Assembly: GCA_051418055.1 (NCBI GenBank)
Contig: JBPRGH010000113.1
Coordinates: forward strand, 1-64,000
DNA: 64,000 nt
Reading direction: 5' to 3'
DNA from: JBPRGH01 sp051418055
GTDB taxonomy: Bacteria; Bacteroidota; Bacteroidia; Cytophagales; Cyclobacteriaceae
Part shown: piece by piece, positions 54,524-63,341 of the stretch
How positions within the stretch are numbered: the first letter of the stretch is position 1
Layout of the letters: every line of letters begins with the position of its first letter
Made by a program: the position numbers and the translations under genes
Notes under the pieces: model-generated
Database searches by the model: none
Told to the model about the DNA's origin: nothing
Seen by the model: only the letters and a program-made list of their open reading frames with translations

Positions 54524-54802
54524 ATGAATGAATATTTAAATGAAAAAAGACTTACTATAATCAATTTGATAATAGTATGCTATTTCATTTTACTCTACTT
54601 AATTAATTTTTTCCAATTAGATTATTTCTTAATTGGTTTTATCATAGAAGTATTTACCATTCCCTTTTTGTTTGCGATGGTATTATTCCTTATAATCAGT
54701 ATAAATTTTTTAATTAAAAATCAAAAGCCACATTTTTGGACGAGGATCAGTATGATAATTTTATTCTTTTGTACAATTATTATAATCGCTAGCTTTTTTT
54801 AA
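54524..54802 (+). CDS. Hypothetical three-helix membrane protein
   Basis: The 92-residue protein is almost all membrane helix: about 13-32, 36-62 and 73-91, with a short positively charged loop (KNQKPHFWTR) before the last. AT content is high and there is no named family. It stands alone between convergent genes. Coding is plausible because the helices and charged loop follow the positive-inside pattern, but it could be a chance ORF in AT-rich DNA. Confidence 0.5.
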   Translation: MNEYLNEKRLTIINLIIVCYFILLYLINFFQLDYFLIGFIIEVFTIPFLFAMVLFLIISINFLIKNQKPHFWTRISMIILFFCTIIIIASFF

Positions 54803-54883
54803 TTAAGTTTCTCTATCTCAATATTTTATATTTCCGTTTCGCAATTATTCTTTTTGTAGGAACAAACTTGTGCCGCCTGAACA

Positions 54884-55546
54884 TCACAGGAATTTATCAG
54901 CAAATCCTTTATAATCCTCCGAAAAAATAAGCTCTCCCTTTTGCAAAAAAGTATATGTTTCCAGAAGCACTTCATAGTTAGGTTCATGTATATGCTTAGG
55001 GATCTTAAAAATCCGCTCATCCTTCTTATCAAAAGGCGGCTCTACCTTTGAACTAAATAGAAAGGGGATTAATGTTTTAGAGCAGCTAAGGGCAATCCTG
55101 TTAATGGTATTCTCCTCAAAATATTCATGAAGCCGCTCGTTGATATCTTCAAAGAAGCTAAGGGCATTTCCCAGCCTTACACGAGAGCCCGCTTTTGATT
55201 TTCCTTTAGTCTTCAGGTATTTGATCTGGCTTTTGCCCTGCTTTTTCCTGACCATGTAAGACTTAAAAACCTTGTGGTCCACCATATCTCCACCTTCACA
55301 GTAAGCCAGGGCGCTACTCCCGGATTGAATAAGGAGTATAATATAATTTACCGGCTCATAGTCCTCATCTTCCCGGATATCCGGTGAAGGGAGCGTGATA
55401 GGCAGCCGTAGCTGAACAGCCTCTTCTCCTGTATTATCCATGACCACTATTTTATGTTTTTTGTAGTCGTAGAGATATTTAGAGCCAGATTCCTTTACTC
55501 TGCAAATTATATTTACCACCTCTTCCTCTGAAAGGGATTTAGTCAT
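54884..55546 (-). CDS. Probable Vms1-like release factor (bacterial VLRF1 family)
   Basis: The 220-residue protein has an N-terminal alpha/beta part with VNYIILLIQSGSSALAYCEGG, then the stretch VRKKQGKSQIKYLKTKGKSKAGSRVRLGNALSFFEDINERLHEY. This stretch resembles the eRF1/Vms1-type loop in which a Gln (here in GKSQ) positions water for peptidyl-tRNA cleavage. A third part, NRIALSCSKTLIPFLFSSKVEPPFDKKD, also fits. Vms1 and its bacterial relatives release nascent chains from stalled ribosomes. It has no signal or membrane segment. The family call is by eye; moderately sure. Confidence 0.68.
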   Translation of the reverse strand: MTKSLSEEEVVNIICRVKESGSKYLYDYKKHKIVVMDNTGEEAVQLRLPITLPSPDIREDEDYEPVNYIILLIQSGSSALAYCEGGDMVDHKVFKSYMVRKKQGKSQIKYLKTKGKSKAGSRVRLGNALSFFEDINERLHEYFEENTINRIALSCSKTLIPFLFSSKVEPPFDKKDERIFKIPKHIHEPNYEVLLETYTFLQKGELIFSEDYKGFADKFL

Positions 55547-55662
55547 GGATTTGTATTTTAGATGTACAAAAATGGGAAATAGATCAGTAACTTGTTTTAT
55601 ACTTCATTGGATTACCTTTATATCCAAACATTCCTGCAAATCCAATCTTATATAAAAAGGGA

Positions 55663-57240
55663 ATGAACAGCACAGGCTATATGGAAAATATATCTTCGAA
55701 AAAATTTAAAAATGAGTTTGTAGAGACCTTTAATGGAGATGACATCGGGGACCTGTCTCCTCGTCAGACGCCGGGAGTGCTGTATAGCAGGGCATCCCCC
55801 ACTCCTGTAGAGCAACCTAAACTTCTAGGTTGGTCGGAGGAGCTGGCAAATACACTGGGAATAAATAAACCCAATGAAGATGATGTAAAGATCCTTAGCG
55901 GAAACCTTACTACTCCCTCAATGAAACCTTATGCTTCCTGTTACGGAGGACATCAATTTGGGCACTGGGCCGGGCAGCTGGGCGATGGACGTGCTATCAC
56001 TCTGGGTGAGTGGGAAAGATCCGATGGCAGATCCTGGGAGATACAGCTTAAAGGAGCTGGCTTAACGGCATATTCCCGCATGGCTGACGGAAGAGCAGTT
56101 TTAAGATCCTCGCTCCGGGAGTACCTTATGAGCGAGGCAATGCATCATCTTGGTATTCCTACGACTCGCGCACTAAGCCTTGTATCCACCGGTGAACAGA
56201 TAGTTCGTGATATGTTTTACACAGGAAATCCTGAATTTGAACCCGGTGCTATTGTGACAAGGACAGCGCCCAGTTTTTTAAGATTCGGAAACTATCAGAT
56301 TCTTGCTGCAAGAGAGGAGCATGACAATTTGGAGAAGCTTGTCAACTGGACCATAGATAAGTTTTTCCCACATATAGAGGGTGAAGATAAAATTATGCGA
56401 TGGTATAGAGAGGTTATCGAGCGAACGGCTTCTCTTATGGTGGAGTGGATGAGAGTAGGTTTTGTTCACGGGGTGATGAATACAGATAATATGTCTATCC
56501 TGGGGCTTACTATTGATTACGGCCCCTACTCTTTTTTAGATCATTACGATAAGAATTTCACTCCCAACACTACAGACCTTCCCGGCAGGCGCTATGCTTT
56601 CGGACGGCAGCCAAATATTGCGCAATGGAACCTGGCTATGCTTGCGGGAGCAATTTTACCTTTAGTGGGGAATAACCAGCAGATACTAAGAACTGAGATT
56701 GAGGCTTATGAAGAAATATTCAACAAAAAATATTTTTTAATGATGGGCAATAAGCTGGGCCTTGATATGGTAAATGCGGAAGATCTGGATCTTATAGACA
56801 AATTTGATAATATACTGTCTGTCATAAAACCGGATATGACCATTTTCTATCAACTCCTGATTGATCTTCCTATTGATATAAAAGGAGAAGAAGACCTAAT
56901 GACGCATTTCGAAGAAAGCTTTTATGAGGCGCCGGGAAAAAATGAGAGCACAGAGCTTTATAATATTATGAAGCTGTATACCAAAAGAATAAAAGCCAAT
57001 ACCATCAGCCGGGAAGATTCTAAATCGATAATGAAAAAAACCAATCCTCGTTTTATATTAAGAAATTACCTGCTCCATCAGGCTATTGAAAAGCTTGAGA
57101 ATGGAGATGATAGTTTATTTACAAAGCTTGAGCAGGCAATGAAGGAACCGTATTCTCATAAATTTGATGAATTTTTTGTAAAGCGTCCCGACTGGGCAAC
57201 TACAAAAGCAGGTTGTTCGATGCTATCCTGTAGTTCTTAA
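55663..57240 (+). CDS. selO: SelO/YdiU protein AMPylase
   Basis: SelO is a pseudokinase-fold enzyme that transfers AMP to protein hydroxyl groups, linked to redox stress. The 525-residue protein shows family motifs: ASCYGGHQFGHWAGQLGDGRAITLGE, QLKGAGLTAYSRMADGRAVLRSSLREYL, MEWM-like MVEWMRVGFVHGVMNTDNMSILGLTIDYGPYSFLD, and a C-terminus with CSMLSCSS, where Cys residues replace the selenocysteine region of eukaryotic SelO. Length is close to normal (about 480-550). It is cytosolic and monocistronic. An alternative start is the Met at residue 7. Confidence 0.95.
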   Translation: MNSTGYMENISSKKFKNEFVETFNGDDIGDLSPRQTPGVLYSRASPTPVEQPKLLGWSEELANTLGINKPNEDDVKILSGNLTTPSMKPYASCYGGHQFGHWAGQLGDGRAITLGEWERSDGRSWEIQLKGAGLTAYSRMADGRAVLRSSLREYLMSEAMHHLGIPTTRALSLVSTGEQIVRDMFYTGNPEFEPGAIVTRTAPSFLRFGNYQILAAREEHDNLEKLVNWTIDKFFPHIEGEDKIMRWYREVIERTASLMVEWMRVGFVHGVMNTDNMSILGLTIDYGPYSFLDHYDKNFTPNTTDLPGRRYAFGRQPNIAQWNLAMLAGAILPLVGNNQQILRTEIEAYEEIFNKKYFLMMGNKLGLDMVNAEDLDLIDKFDNILSVIKPDMTIFYQLLIDLPIDIKGEEDLMTHFEESFYEAPGKNESTELYNIMKLYTKRIKANTISREDSKSIMKKTNPRFILRNYLLHQAIEKLENGDDSLFTKLEQAMKEPYSHKFDEFFVKRPDWATTKAGCSMLSCSS

Positions 57241-57608
57241 CCTAGTCCTCGTTTTGTTACTAGTCCTCGTTTTCAACGAGGTCTTATGAGAAAGGCGATT
57301 GTATCGCCATGAATAAAGCTCTAATTTTAACCCCTCCAATTGTTGGTGTTTTCACCAACAATCGAAAAGTCTTTTTATAATACCTGGTAAATTATTCACA
57401 TACGCTTGTTAGTTTTTTTATCAAGTTGGTTTCTACAAAAAATGCTCTAAATTAATCTAAAAGCAAATGTCGGGTTAATGCCGGGTTAAGTTCATGCTAT
57501 TATTTTGATCAATTTTATCCTTAGCTGTAAGATTGTCTTAGGATAATTTTATGCATAATAAATAAATCCTAATCATTTATAAAAAGGTTTTAACATATTT
57601 GAACAACA
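57241..57608. repeat. REP-like hairpin cluster (368-bp gap)
   Basis: Three perfect short hairpins follow selO: CCTCGTTTTCAACGAGG (57265-57281), GGCGATTGTATCGCC (57294-57308), and a 24-base palindrome with arms ATTGTTGGTG/CACCAACAAT (57339-57362). The third recurs three times near 59.2-59.4 kb, and the second has a relative there (GGCAGATTGCATTGCC). TAGTCCTCGTTTT occurs twice (57243 and 57261). This is like REP clusters moved by RAYT-type transposases, but no such gene is in the window. The rest of the gap is AT-rich with no feature. Confidence 0.7.
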
Positions 57609-58454
57609 ATGAAACAGCCAGAATTAGGAAAAAAAATAACGGAGTTAAGAAAGTCCAAAGGTTTGACACAGGAAGAGCTTGTAGAAAAATGTAATATTAG
57701 TGTCAGGACCATCCAGAGAATAGAGACCGGTGATGTTACACCGAGAAGTTATACTATAAAGACAATTCTTTCCGCCCTGGATTATGACTTGGATGAAATA
57801 TCCGATCAGGAAAATAAAAACTGGATTAAAAAAATAATACTGGCTGGTGCCGATCTCAGCAAACCATCAGAATTTTTAACCAGGCAATTGAATATTGCGG
57901 TGATCTTCGGCATTATTTATTTTGTTCTGGGTTTTCTTGAAGGGGCAGCAGATTATTCCAGGTATCAGGAAGGTCAAATGATACTTGGAAGTGCCGGATA
58001 TGTTGTCATGAAAGTATTAGTGTTAATTTCATTCATATTCTTTCAACGTGGATTTGTAATTATTGGTGGGCTATTCAATAATTATTTATTAAAAGTAACA
58101 GCAATGATCCTGATTAGTGCCAGTATATTATTGATTACTCTGGATATCGTAACGCTATTCAGCAATATACTGGATCCTGAAGCCGTAATGTTTGGGGCAT
58201 CTTTAATGTATGGAGCCATCAGTATCATTTTTGGTATTTCTTTACTACGGCTTAGAGCATTAGGTAGGGTTTCATCATTTGCAGGGGCCATTGAAATAAT
58301 AGCAGGATGTTTTTTTCTAACAATATTCTTAGCATTCCTTGGCCTGTTAATCCAGATGCCTGCCGAATTATTTCAAATAATCCTTATTTTTAAAGCCATT
58401 GAGATTGTAAAGGCAGAAAAAAAATTAAGTTTTGATACGGCAAATAGCGCATAA
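57609..58454 (+). CDS. XRE-family HTH protein with C-terminal membrane domain
   Basis: The 281-residue protein has an N-terminal HTH_3 domain (about 8-64: ITELRKSKGLTQEELVEKCNISVRTIQRIETG) and then five or six membrane helices from about 98 to 270. Membrane-bound XRE proteins of this kind occur in Bacteroidota with unknown signals. The next gene starts 13 bases downstream, so the two may work together. Not an obvious toxin-antitoxin pair. Confidence 0.82.
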   Translation: MKQPELGKKITELRKSKGLTQEELVEKCNISVRTIQRIETGDVTPRSYTIKTILSALDYDLDEISDQENKNWIKKIILAGADLSKPSEFLTRQLNIAVIFGIIYFVLGFLEGAADYSRYQEGQMILGSAGYVVMKVLVLISFIFFQRGFVIIGGLFNNYLLKVTAMILISASILLITLDIVTLFSNILDPEAVMFGASLMYGAISIIFGISLLRLRALGRVSSFAGAIEIIAGCFFLTIFLAFLGLLIQMPAELFQIILIFKAIEIVKAEKKLSFDTANSA

Positions 58455-58467
58455 ATAAAATTAAAAT

Positions 58468-59091
58468 ATGAAAAAAATTATACCCTTTAAAAACACATCC
58501 AGTGCCATCACCACATTGGATAATGGGGGCAGATTTTATAATTTACTTACAAAAGCCGAGGATGGCAATATATCAACCGCGGAATTAGCAAAAGTTGCAG
58601 GCTTATTTGGCAATAAGCAACAGATGGTCCTTTATTTTGCTATGTCCATTTCTGAATTAGGGGACAAAGAGAAAGTTGAATCTGCACTCTCAGATGATCT
58701 GAATATTGCTTATAGAAAATATGCCCCTCAGATCCTTCTTCCTTCAGAAGCTAAATCAAAAGGCATATTATCATCAAATGCCATTATTACAGGTGTACCT
58801 AAGATGATAGAATCAAAATCTAATTTTAATGGCTTTATAATAGTACCAGTAAGCACCGGAAAATCGATATCAATGATCATGATCCCTATTATAGATCAAT
58901 ATGATGTTTATGAAATAAGAGATAATGGGTTTTCAGAGACTTTTTTAATTGCCCATTCAAGAGGTAAGACAAAATTACCTGAGAAAAAGATTAAAGTAGG
59001 CGGTATCCTGAAAGAGCTTAAGGTGGATAAAAAAGGGGAAAAAGCACCAAAAATGTTTTTGGAATCTTTATATTATTCCGAGATAAAATAA
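58468..59091 (+). CDS. Hypothetical partner of the membrane XRE protein
   Basis: The 207-residue soluble protein follows the XRE-membrane gene by 13 bases. It begins MKKIIPFKNTSSAITTLDNGGRF, has a helical part (STAELAKVAGLFGNKQQMVLYFAMSISEL), and a beta-rich second half (NGFIIVPVSTGKSISMIMIPIIDQYDVYEI). There is no signal or membrane helix. I do not recognise a family. Shared transcription with the regulator is likely. Confidence 0.65.
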   Translation: MKKIIPFKNTSSAITTLDNGGRFYNLLTKAEDGNISTAELAKVAGLFGNKQQMVLYFAMSISELGDKEKVESALSDDLNIAYRKYAPQILLPSEAKSKGILSSNAIITGVPKMIESKSNFNGFIIVPVSTGKSISMIMIPIIDQYDVYEIRDNGFSETFLIAHSRGKTKLPEKKIKVGGILKELKVDKKGEKAPKMFLESLYYSEIK

Positions 59092-59173
59092 ACATCTCTA
59101 TCTTTTATAGCTCCCTCTTATCGGGTTATTAATAAGCTCACTTGGGGCTTTCCATACTCCAGGTTCTCTGATG

Positions 59174-59195
59174 GTGTTGGTGAAAACACCAACAC
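59174..59195. repeat. REP-like palindrome
   Basis: GTGTTGGTG-AAAA-CACCAACAC is a perfect palindrome of the same family as the one at 57339-57362, with the loop in opposite orientation. Confidence 0.7.
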
Positions 59196-59203
59196 AGGAA
59201 AGC

Positions 59204-59605
59204 CCCTCCCGTTGTTGGTGTTTTCACTAACAAACTCTGGCAGATTGCATTGCCATTTATATTTAAAGCAACCTCAGCTAAAGTAATCCTCATTTCCAGT
59301 TGATAATCATGAGATGTAAATCGTTTTCATTAAATTCAGAACATGAACTACAGTAACCTCCAAAAATTTCCAGGATTATTGTCTGTAAGACGAATAACAG
59401 GTACCCTCCCTTTGTTGGTGTTTTCACCAACAAACTCTGGCAGATTGCATTGCCATTTATTTTTAAAGCAACCTCAGCTAAAATAATCCTCATTTCCAGT
59501 TGATGATCATGAGATGTAAATCATTTTCATTAAATTCAGAACATGAACTACAGTAACCTCCAAAAATTTCCAGGATTATTGTCTGTAAGACGAATAACAG
59601 GTACC
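59204..59605 (+). repeat. 200-bp tandem duplication spanning a gene start
   Basis: The blocks 59204-59403 and 59404-59605 are direct tandem copies with a 200-base period and about six substitutions. Each begins CCCTCCC and a TTGTTGGTG hairpin (59212-59233, 59412-59433), includes GGCAGATTGCATTGCC (59239, 59439), and ends with the ATG and first 20 or so codons of the serine hydrolase gene (ATG at 59343 and 59543). The first copy runs out of frame of the real protein and would give a peptide of about 47 residues. The rest of the 59092-59203 gap has one further hairpin only. Confidence 0.9.
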
Positions 59606-60796
59606 TTATTAGTTATTTGCCTATTCCATTTTACAGGGTGGTCCCAAACAAAAAATGTTGACAGAATCCTCAAAGATGCGCTGGAGAATGCAATTGTTCT
59701 AGGTATGCCAGGAATTTCCGTAGCCATAGGTAAAGGGGATACCATTGCATGGACTGGTACAGCCGGGTATACTGACCTGATGGAAAAGAAATCAGTAAGT
59801 ACTGAAGATAAATTTGGTATTGGAAGCATTACAAAATCATTTGTAGCTATGACTGTTCTTCAGCTCGTTCAGGAAGGCAAGCTCGACCTTGAAAAAGTAC
59901 CTACTGATTATATTGATTTAGAAATAGTAAAGAAAGTCCCCAATGTAGATAAATCACCCATAAAATACCTTCTCAACCACCAAAGCGGGATCCCTACATG
60001 GGAGTTTCAACCCGAATGGATCCGTAAAGGCAGAGGCGAAGAAATGGATATTAGTCACATCTGGAGCAAAACAGAGACTCTTGAATATGTGACAGATGAT
60101 AAAGTGGAGGCTGACTTCGAACCCGGGCAAAAATATGCCTACTCGAATACCAATTATACGATCCTTGGTTTAATAGTGGAAGCCATTACAGGGAATGACG
60201 CTATGACAGAGATCCGCAAACGCTTTTTAGATCCTTTAAATATGAAAAATACGTACCTGGAATCTTTCGAAGATATTCCAGGCGGACACGTTGATCATTA
60301 TCATCATGCCACTTCTACATTTCGTGAAGTTGCGGGAGTGCATAAAAGTTTTCCTGAAATACATCATTATCTGGTAGAATCATCGGCTGCAAATCTTTCG
60401 CCTGAATGGGTAGCAGGTGGAATGGTTGCCAGTGCAAGTGACCTGGTACATTGGGCCCAGGCTCTCAGGGATGAGAAATTCCCCGGACCTGAAATACACA
60501 AAATGCTTTTTACATATGATCCCCCTGCTGAAGGTAAAAATGACTCATTTGAATATATGCAGGGTATATACAGATCAAAAGATAATGTAAACGGCTTTTC
60601 TGTTGTTGGACATTCCGGTGGAACATTAGGATTTACTGCAATGATGTTCTGGATTGAGGATACTGATATAATAGTTGTTGCCCTCACTAATGTAGGTTCC
60701 ATGCATAGTGGCTTGCGGCAATCTCCACTTAGTACCTTCTATAAAAATGTGTTAATGCCTTCTGTTATTGAATATTTTAATAAACTGGAAAAATAA
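59543..60796 (+). CDS. Serine hydrolase, beta-lactamase/class C fold
   Basis: The 417-residue protein has an N-terminal hydrophobic segment (about 17-33, ending GWSQ) that should direct export, then a class-C beta-lactamase/DD-peptidase-like domain. The SxxK motif is seen in GSITKSFVAM and the YxN motif in YSNTNYTILG; the third box may be HSGGTLG near residue 360. Family members include D-aminopeptidases and esterases, so antibiotic resistance should not be assumed. Its upstream region and first codons are duplicated in tandem. Confidence 0.9.
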   Translation: MNYSNLQKFPGLLSVRRITGTLLVICLFHFTGWSQTKNVDRILKDALENAIVLGMPGISVAIGKGDTIAWTGTAGYTDLMEKKSVSTEDKFGIGSITKSFVAMTVLQLVQEGKLDLEKVPTDYIDLEIVKKVPNVDKSPIKYLLNHQSGIPTWEFQPEWIRKGRGEEMDISHIWSKTETLEYVTDDKVEADFEPGQKYAYSNTNYTILGLIVEAITGNDAMTEIRKRFLDPLNMKNTYLESFEDIPGGHVDHYHHATSTFREVAGVHKSFPEIHHYLVESSAANLSPEWVAGGMVASASDLVHWAQALRDEKFPGPEIHKMLFTYDPPAEGKNDSFEYMQGIYRSKDNVNGFSVVGHSGGTLGFTAMMFWIEDTDIIVVALTNVGSMHSGLRQSPLSTFYKNVLMPSVIEYFNKLEK

Positions 60797-60814
60797 CTTT
60801 ATTAAACTTACCTA

Positions 60815-60910
60815 TCCGCCAGGGATGGAACGGCATGTCTGAGCCCGCTGTTGGTTTGCGCGATGGCAGGCGAGTAGTGACAGCCCGACCTTTGGGGGCG
60901 GCCAAATGTT
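60815..60910. other. GC-rich block in the gap before the AI-2E gene
   Basis: In a 252-base AT-rich gap, about 95 bases are clearly richer in G and C, with runs such as CCGCCAGGGATGGAACGGC and GACAGCCCGACCTTTGGGGG. An ORF of 75 codons crosses it but shows no protein-like features. It looks like a dispersed intergenic element of the kind seen in Bacteroidota genomes (from memory, not searched). Confidence 0.4.
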
Positions 60911-61048
60911 TTAATATGGAAAGAAGCAATCGATGCTTTTATGACTTTAAAAAACCATTTAATTCGCTGTTGGTTAGAAGTATAGAGTTTATCAGCGTAC
61001 TTTCTTTTAAACAAACTCTGTCTATTTACGCTGATCCAGACGTTTTTT

Positions 61049-62146
61049 ATGTCAAAATTTAACCTGCGTATATCTTCCGGAATAGTAATATTGGTATTTG
61101 GGATCATTGCCCTCCTTTACTATGCTTATCCATTGCTGATGCCTCTGGCCTGGGGTATCTTTTTTGCAACGCTAATGTTACCGGTAAGTAATAAGCTTGA
61201 AAGTATGGGAATGGGAAGAATTTTTTCATCCACTATTTCAACACTTATTGTTTTTATTGGCATAACTGGGCTGGTATATATAGTTATCTGGCGTTCGGGT
61301 GATTTTGTCAATCGTATTCCAGAAATGCAGGAGCAGTTTGAGAAAATACTATCTCACCTAAAAAATATTGCTGCAAATAATCTCGGTATAACAGAGGAAA
61401 AATTTTCAAATACAATAAAAGGCAGTGGGGAAAGATTAAAAAAAGGAATCCAATTAGCAGGAGAAACTTTCGCAGCAAATCTTGCCACTACTTCACTTCA
61501 CTTTCTGCTTGTGATGGTTTACCTCTATCTCCTTCTGTTAAAAAGAGATAAATACGAATCTTTTATTCTAAAATATTTCGATTCGGAAAAAGAAAAAACA
61601 AAAGCAAAAGAAGTGACAGAAAAGACTGTTAAAGTTGCCGGAGAATATTTGTCAGGCAGATTAAAGGTAATGACAATTTTAGGCATACTATATATTATTG
61701 CCTTCCTTACATTTGGTTTGAAAAATGCGCTGTTATTTACAGTAATAGGAACACTTTTGACAGTAATACCTTATGTGGGCCCATTCCTTAGTGGACTTCT
61801 TCCTATAGCGGCAGCGTTATTATCAGGAATGGCCTTACCTGTTTTTATTGCGTTTGCAATAATTGTTATGATCATCCAGCTCATAGAAAGCTATGTCCTG
61901 GAGCCGGCTATTTTAGGTTCCGAAGTACATCTGAGCCCTATCACAATCCTAATAGCAATTATAGCCGGGGAGCTGTTGTGGGGCATTTCAGGAATGATAC
62001 TTTTTGTGCCAATTTTTGCAGTATTAAGAATAATTTTTGCAGAAATTGATGGATTAAAACCTATAGCTTTTCTTTTGGGCAGCGATCGTCCGCCAAAACC
62101 CAGCTGGCGCGATAAGATCAAATCTTTATTAAGAAGTGAAAATTAA
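61049..62146 (+). CDS. AI-2E family transporter (PerM/YdiK-like)
   Basis: The 365-residue protein has seven to eight membrane helices in the AI-2E pattern: two near the N-terminus, a soluble part (about 95-150), and a C-terminal helix bundle with VIPYVGPFLSGLLPIAAALLSG and ESYVLEPAILGSEVHLSPITILIAIIAGELLWG, which are family signatures. Members include a quorum-signal exporter and sodium/proton antiporters, so the substrate is open. It stands alone between the hydrolase and VOC genes. Confidence 0.9.
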   Translation: MSKFNLRISSGIVILVFGIIALLYYAYPLLMPLAWGIFFATLMLPVSNKLESMGMGRIFSSTISTLIVFIGITGLVYIVIWRSGDFVNRIPEMQEQFEKILSHLKNIAANNLGITEEKFSNTIKGSGERLKKGIQLAGETFAANLATTSLHFLLVMVYLYLLLLKRDKYESFILKYFDSEKEKTKAKEVTEKTVKVAGEYLSGRLKVMTILGILYIIAFLTFGLKNALLFTVIGTLLTVIPYVGPFLSGLLPIAAALLSGMALPVFIAFAIIVMIIQLIESYVLEPAILGSEVHLSPITILIAIIAGELLWGISGMILFVPIFAVLRIIFAEIDGLKPIAFLLGSDRPPKPSWRDKIKSLLRSEN

Positions 62147-62308
62147 TCTCCTTAAAACCTGACGCATTTCACCACTATATTTTTTTTGGGTAACATCCTC
62201 ATAATCTGCGTCTGATATTTTTTACAACCCCTTACATTCATTATTGAAATAAAAGGTGTTATATTTATTAGAAGAGAGTGCTGAATAGCTCTAAACCTAC
62301 CTTAAAAT

Positions 62309-62764
62309 ATGAAAAACTTTATTTTATTAATTGGGATAGTTTTAAGTTCATACAATTTTTCTTCAGCTCAGGTTTTTCATTTGCAATTCGATCATTCAAC
62401 AATCTTAGTAAAGGATCTTAATGTAAGTGCTGAATTTTATAAAAAGATATTACAATTAAAGGAACTGAAAACACCATTTGGTGAAAACCCATCAATTCTG
62501 TTTTTTTCTATTGGAGGAAATCAACAACTTCATATAGCCCAGGTAAAGAGTGATGAAATAAAACTGAACAAGGTGATACATATGGCATTCACGGTGCAAA
62601 ATTATAACCAATACCTTCTTTTCTTAAGAGAAAATGGAATTAAATATGGGAATTTTGCAGGTAATAGTACAGACCCGCAAATAAGACCTGATGGAGTAAA
62701 ACAGATATATTTTCAGGATCCTGATGGCTACTGGATTGAGATCAACAATGCGGAATATCTCTAA
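62309..62764 (+). CDS. VOC (glyoxalase-fold) protein, secreted
   Basis: The 151-residue protein has a signal peptide (about 1-20, ending SSAQ) and one VOC domain: FDHSTILVKDLNVSAEFYKKILQL, LHIAQV, IHMAFTV and IYFQDPDGYWIEI. The metal-ligand pattern (His in FDHST, His in LHIAQ, His in IHMAF, Glu in WIEI) is complete. Export is unusual for VOC enzymes, which are mostly cytosolic. The substrate is unknown. Confidence 0.88.
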   Translation: MKNFILLIGIVLSSYNFSSAQVFHLQFDHSTILVKDLNVSAEFYKKILQLKELKTPFGENPSILFFSIGGNQQLHIAQVKSDEIKLNKVIHMAFTVQNYNQYLLFLRENGIKYGNFAGNSTDPQIRPDGVKQIYFQDPDGYWIEINNAEYL

Positions 62765-62772
62765 GCCAGGAT

Positions 62773-63252
62773 TTAATCCTCAACTTTTTTATCTACAGCT
62801 TTTCTAACCATTTTCCTTGCCAACTTATCAACCTCCCGGTTATAATTTATTATATCAGTTTGTTTTTGATGAGCTGTAACCTTTTTAAATTCTACAGGAT
62901 ATGATTCAATAATAGTGATTAGCTCTTGAACCAGATCTGCATTCTGAATTGGTGACTTTTTTTGGGTTATGAAATTACTGCTTTTCAGCTTATTCTTTCT
63001 GTCAATGATATTAACTACATACTGGCTATCAGAATACACTTCTGCCCTATCAAAATTAATTTGTTCTTGATGTAAATATTCAAAAGCTTTAATTACTACC
63101 AGCAATTCCATTCTGTTATGGGTTGTATCAGTGGCAATTCCTTCTAAAGTCATTTTCTTATCATCTATCAATAAGATTGCTGCCCATGCACCAATTTTTA
63201 GTTGTGTATGACAACTACCATCTGTATAGATTTTTATTATATTTTGGAGCAT
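62773..63252 (-). CDS. rnhA: Ribonuclease H family protein
   Basis: The 159-residue protein has the RNase HI carboxylates in order: Asp in IYTDGSC, Glu in NRMELLVV, Asp in VYSDSQYVVN, and Asp in REVDKLAR, with a His in VTAHQKQTD. It cuts RNA in RNA-DNA hybrids. It lacks the hybrid-binding N-terminal domain and the usual basic protrusion is shortened or altered, so it is a diverged copy. It is convergent with the VOC gene, 8 bases away. Confidence 0.88.
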   Translation of the reverse strand: MLQNIIKIYTDGSCHTQLKIGAWAAILLIDDKKMTLEGIATDTTHNRMELLVVIKAFEYLHQEQINFDRAEVYSDSQYVVNIIDRKNKLKSSNFITQKKSPIQNADLVQELITIIESYPVEFKKVTAHQKQTDIINYNREVDKLARKMVRKAVDKKVED

Positions 63253-63341
63253 TTTAAAACGAAGGTTATCAAATTAAAGGCTTTAAAAATAGTGTGTTTT
63301 CACAATAATTAAATTTTCTATTATTAGAACATACGGCTTAC

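Noticed and set aside
59543..60796. Calling the serine hydrolase an AmpC beta-lactamase
   Set aside because: The SxxK and YxN motifs define the wider fold, which includes peptidases and esterases; nothing specific to lactam hydrolysis is visible.
60835..61062. 75-codon ORF before the AI-2E gene
   Set aside because: It spans the GC-rich block and then AT-rich DNA with an abrupt change in composition, and overlaps the start of the real gene.
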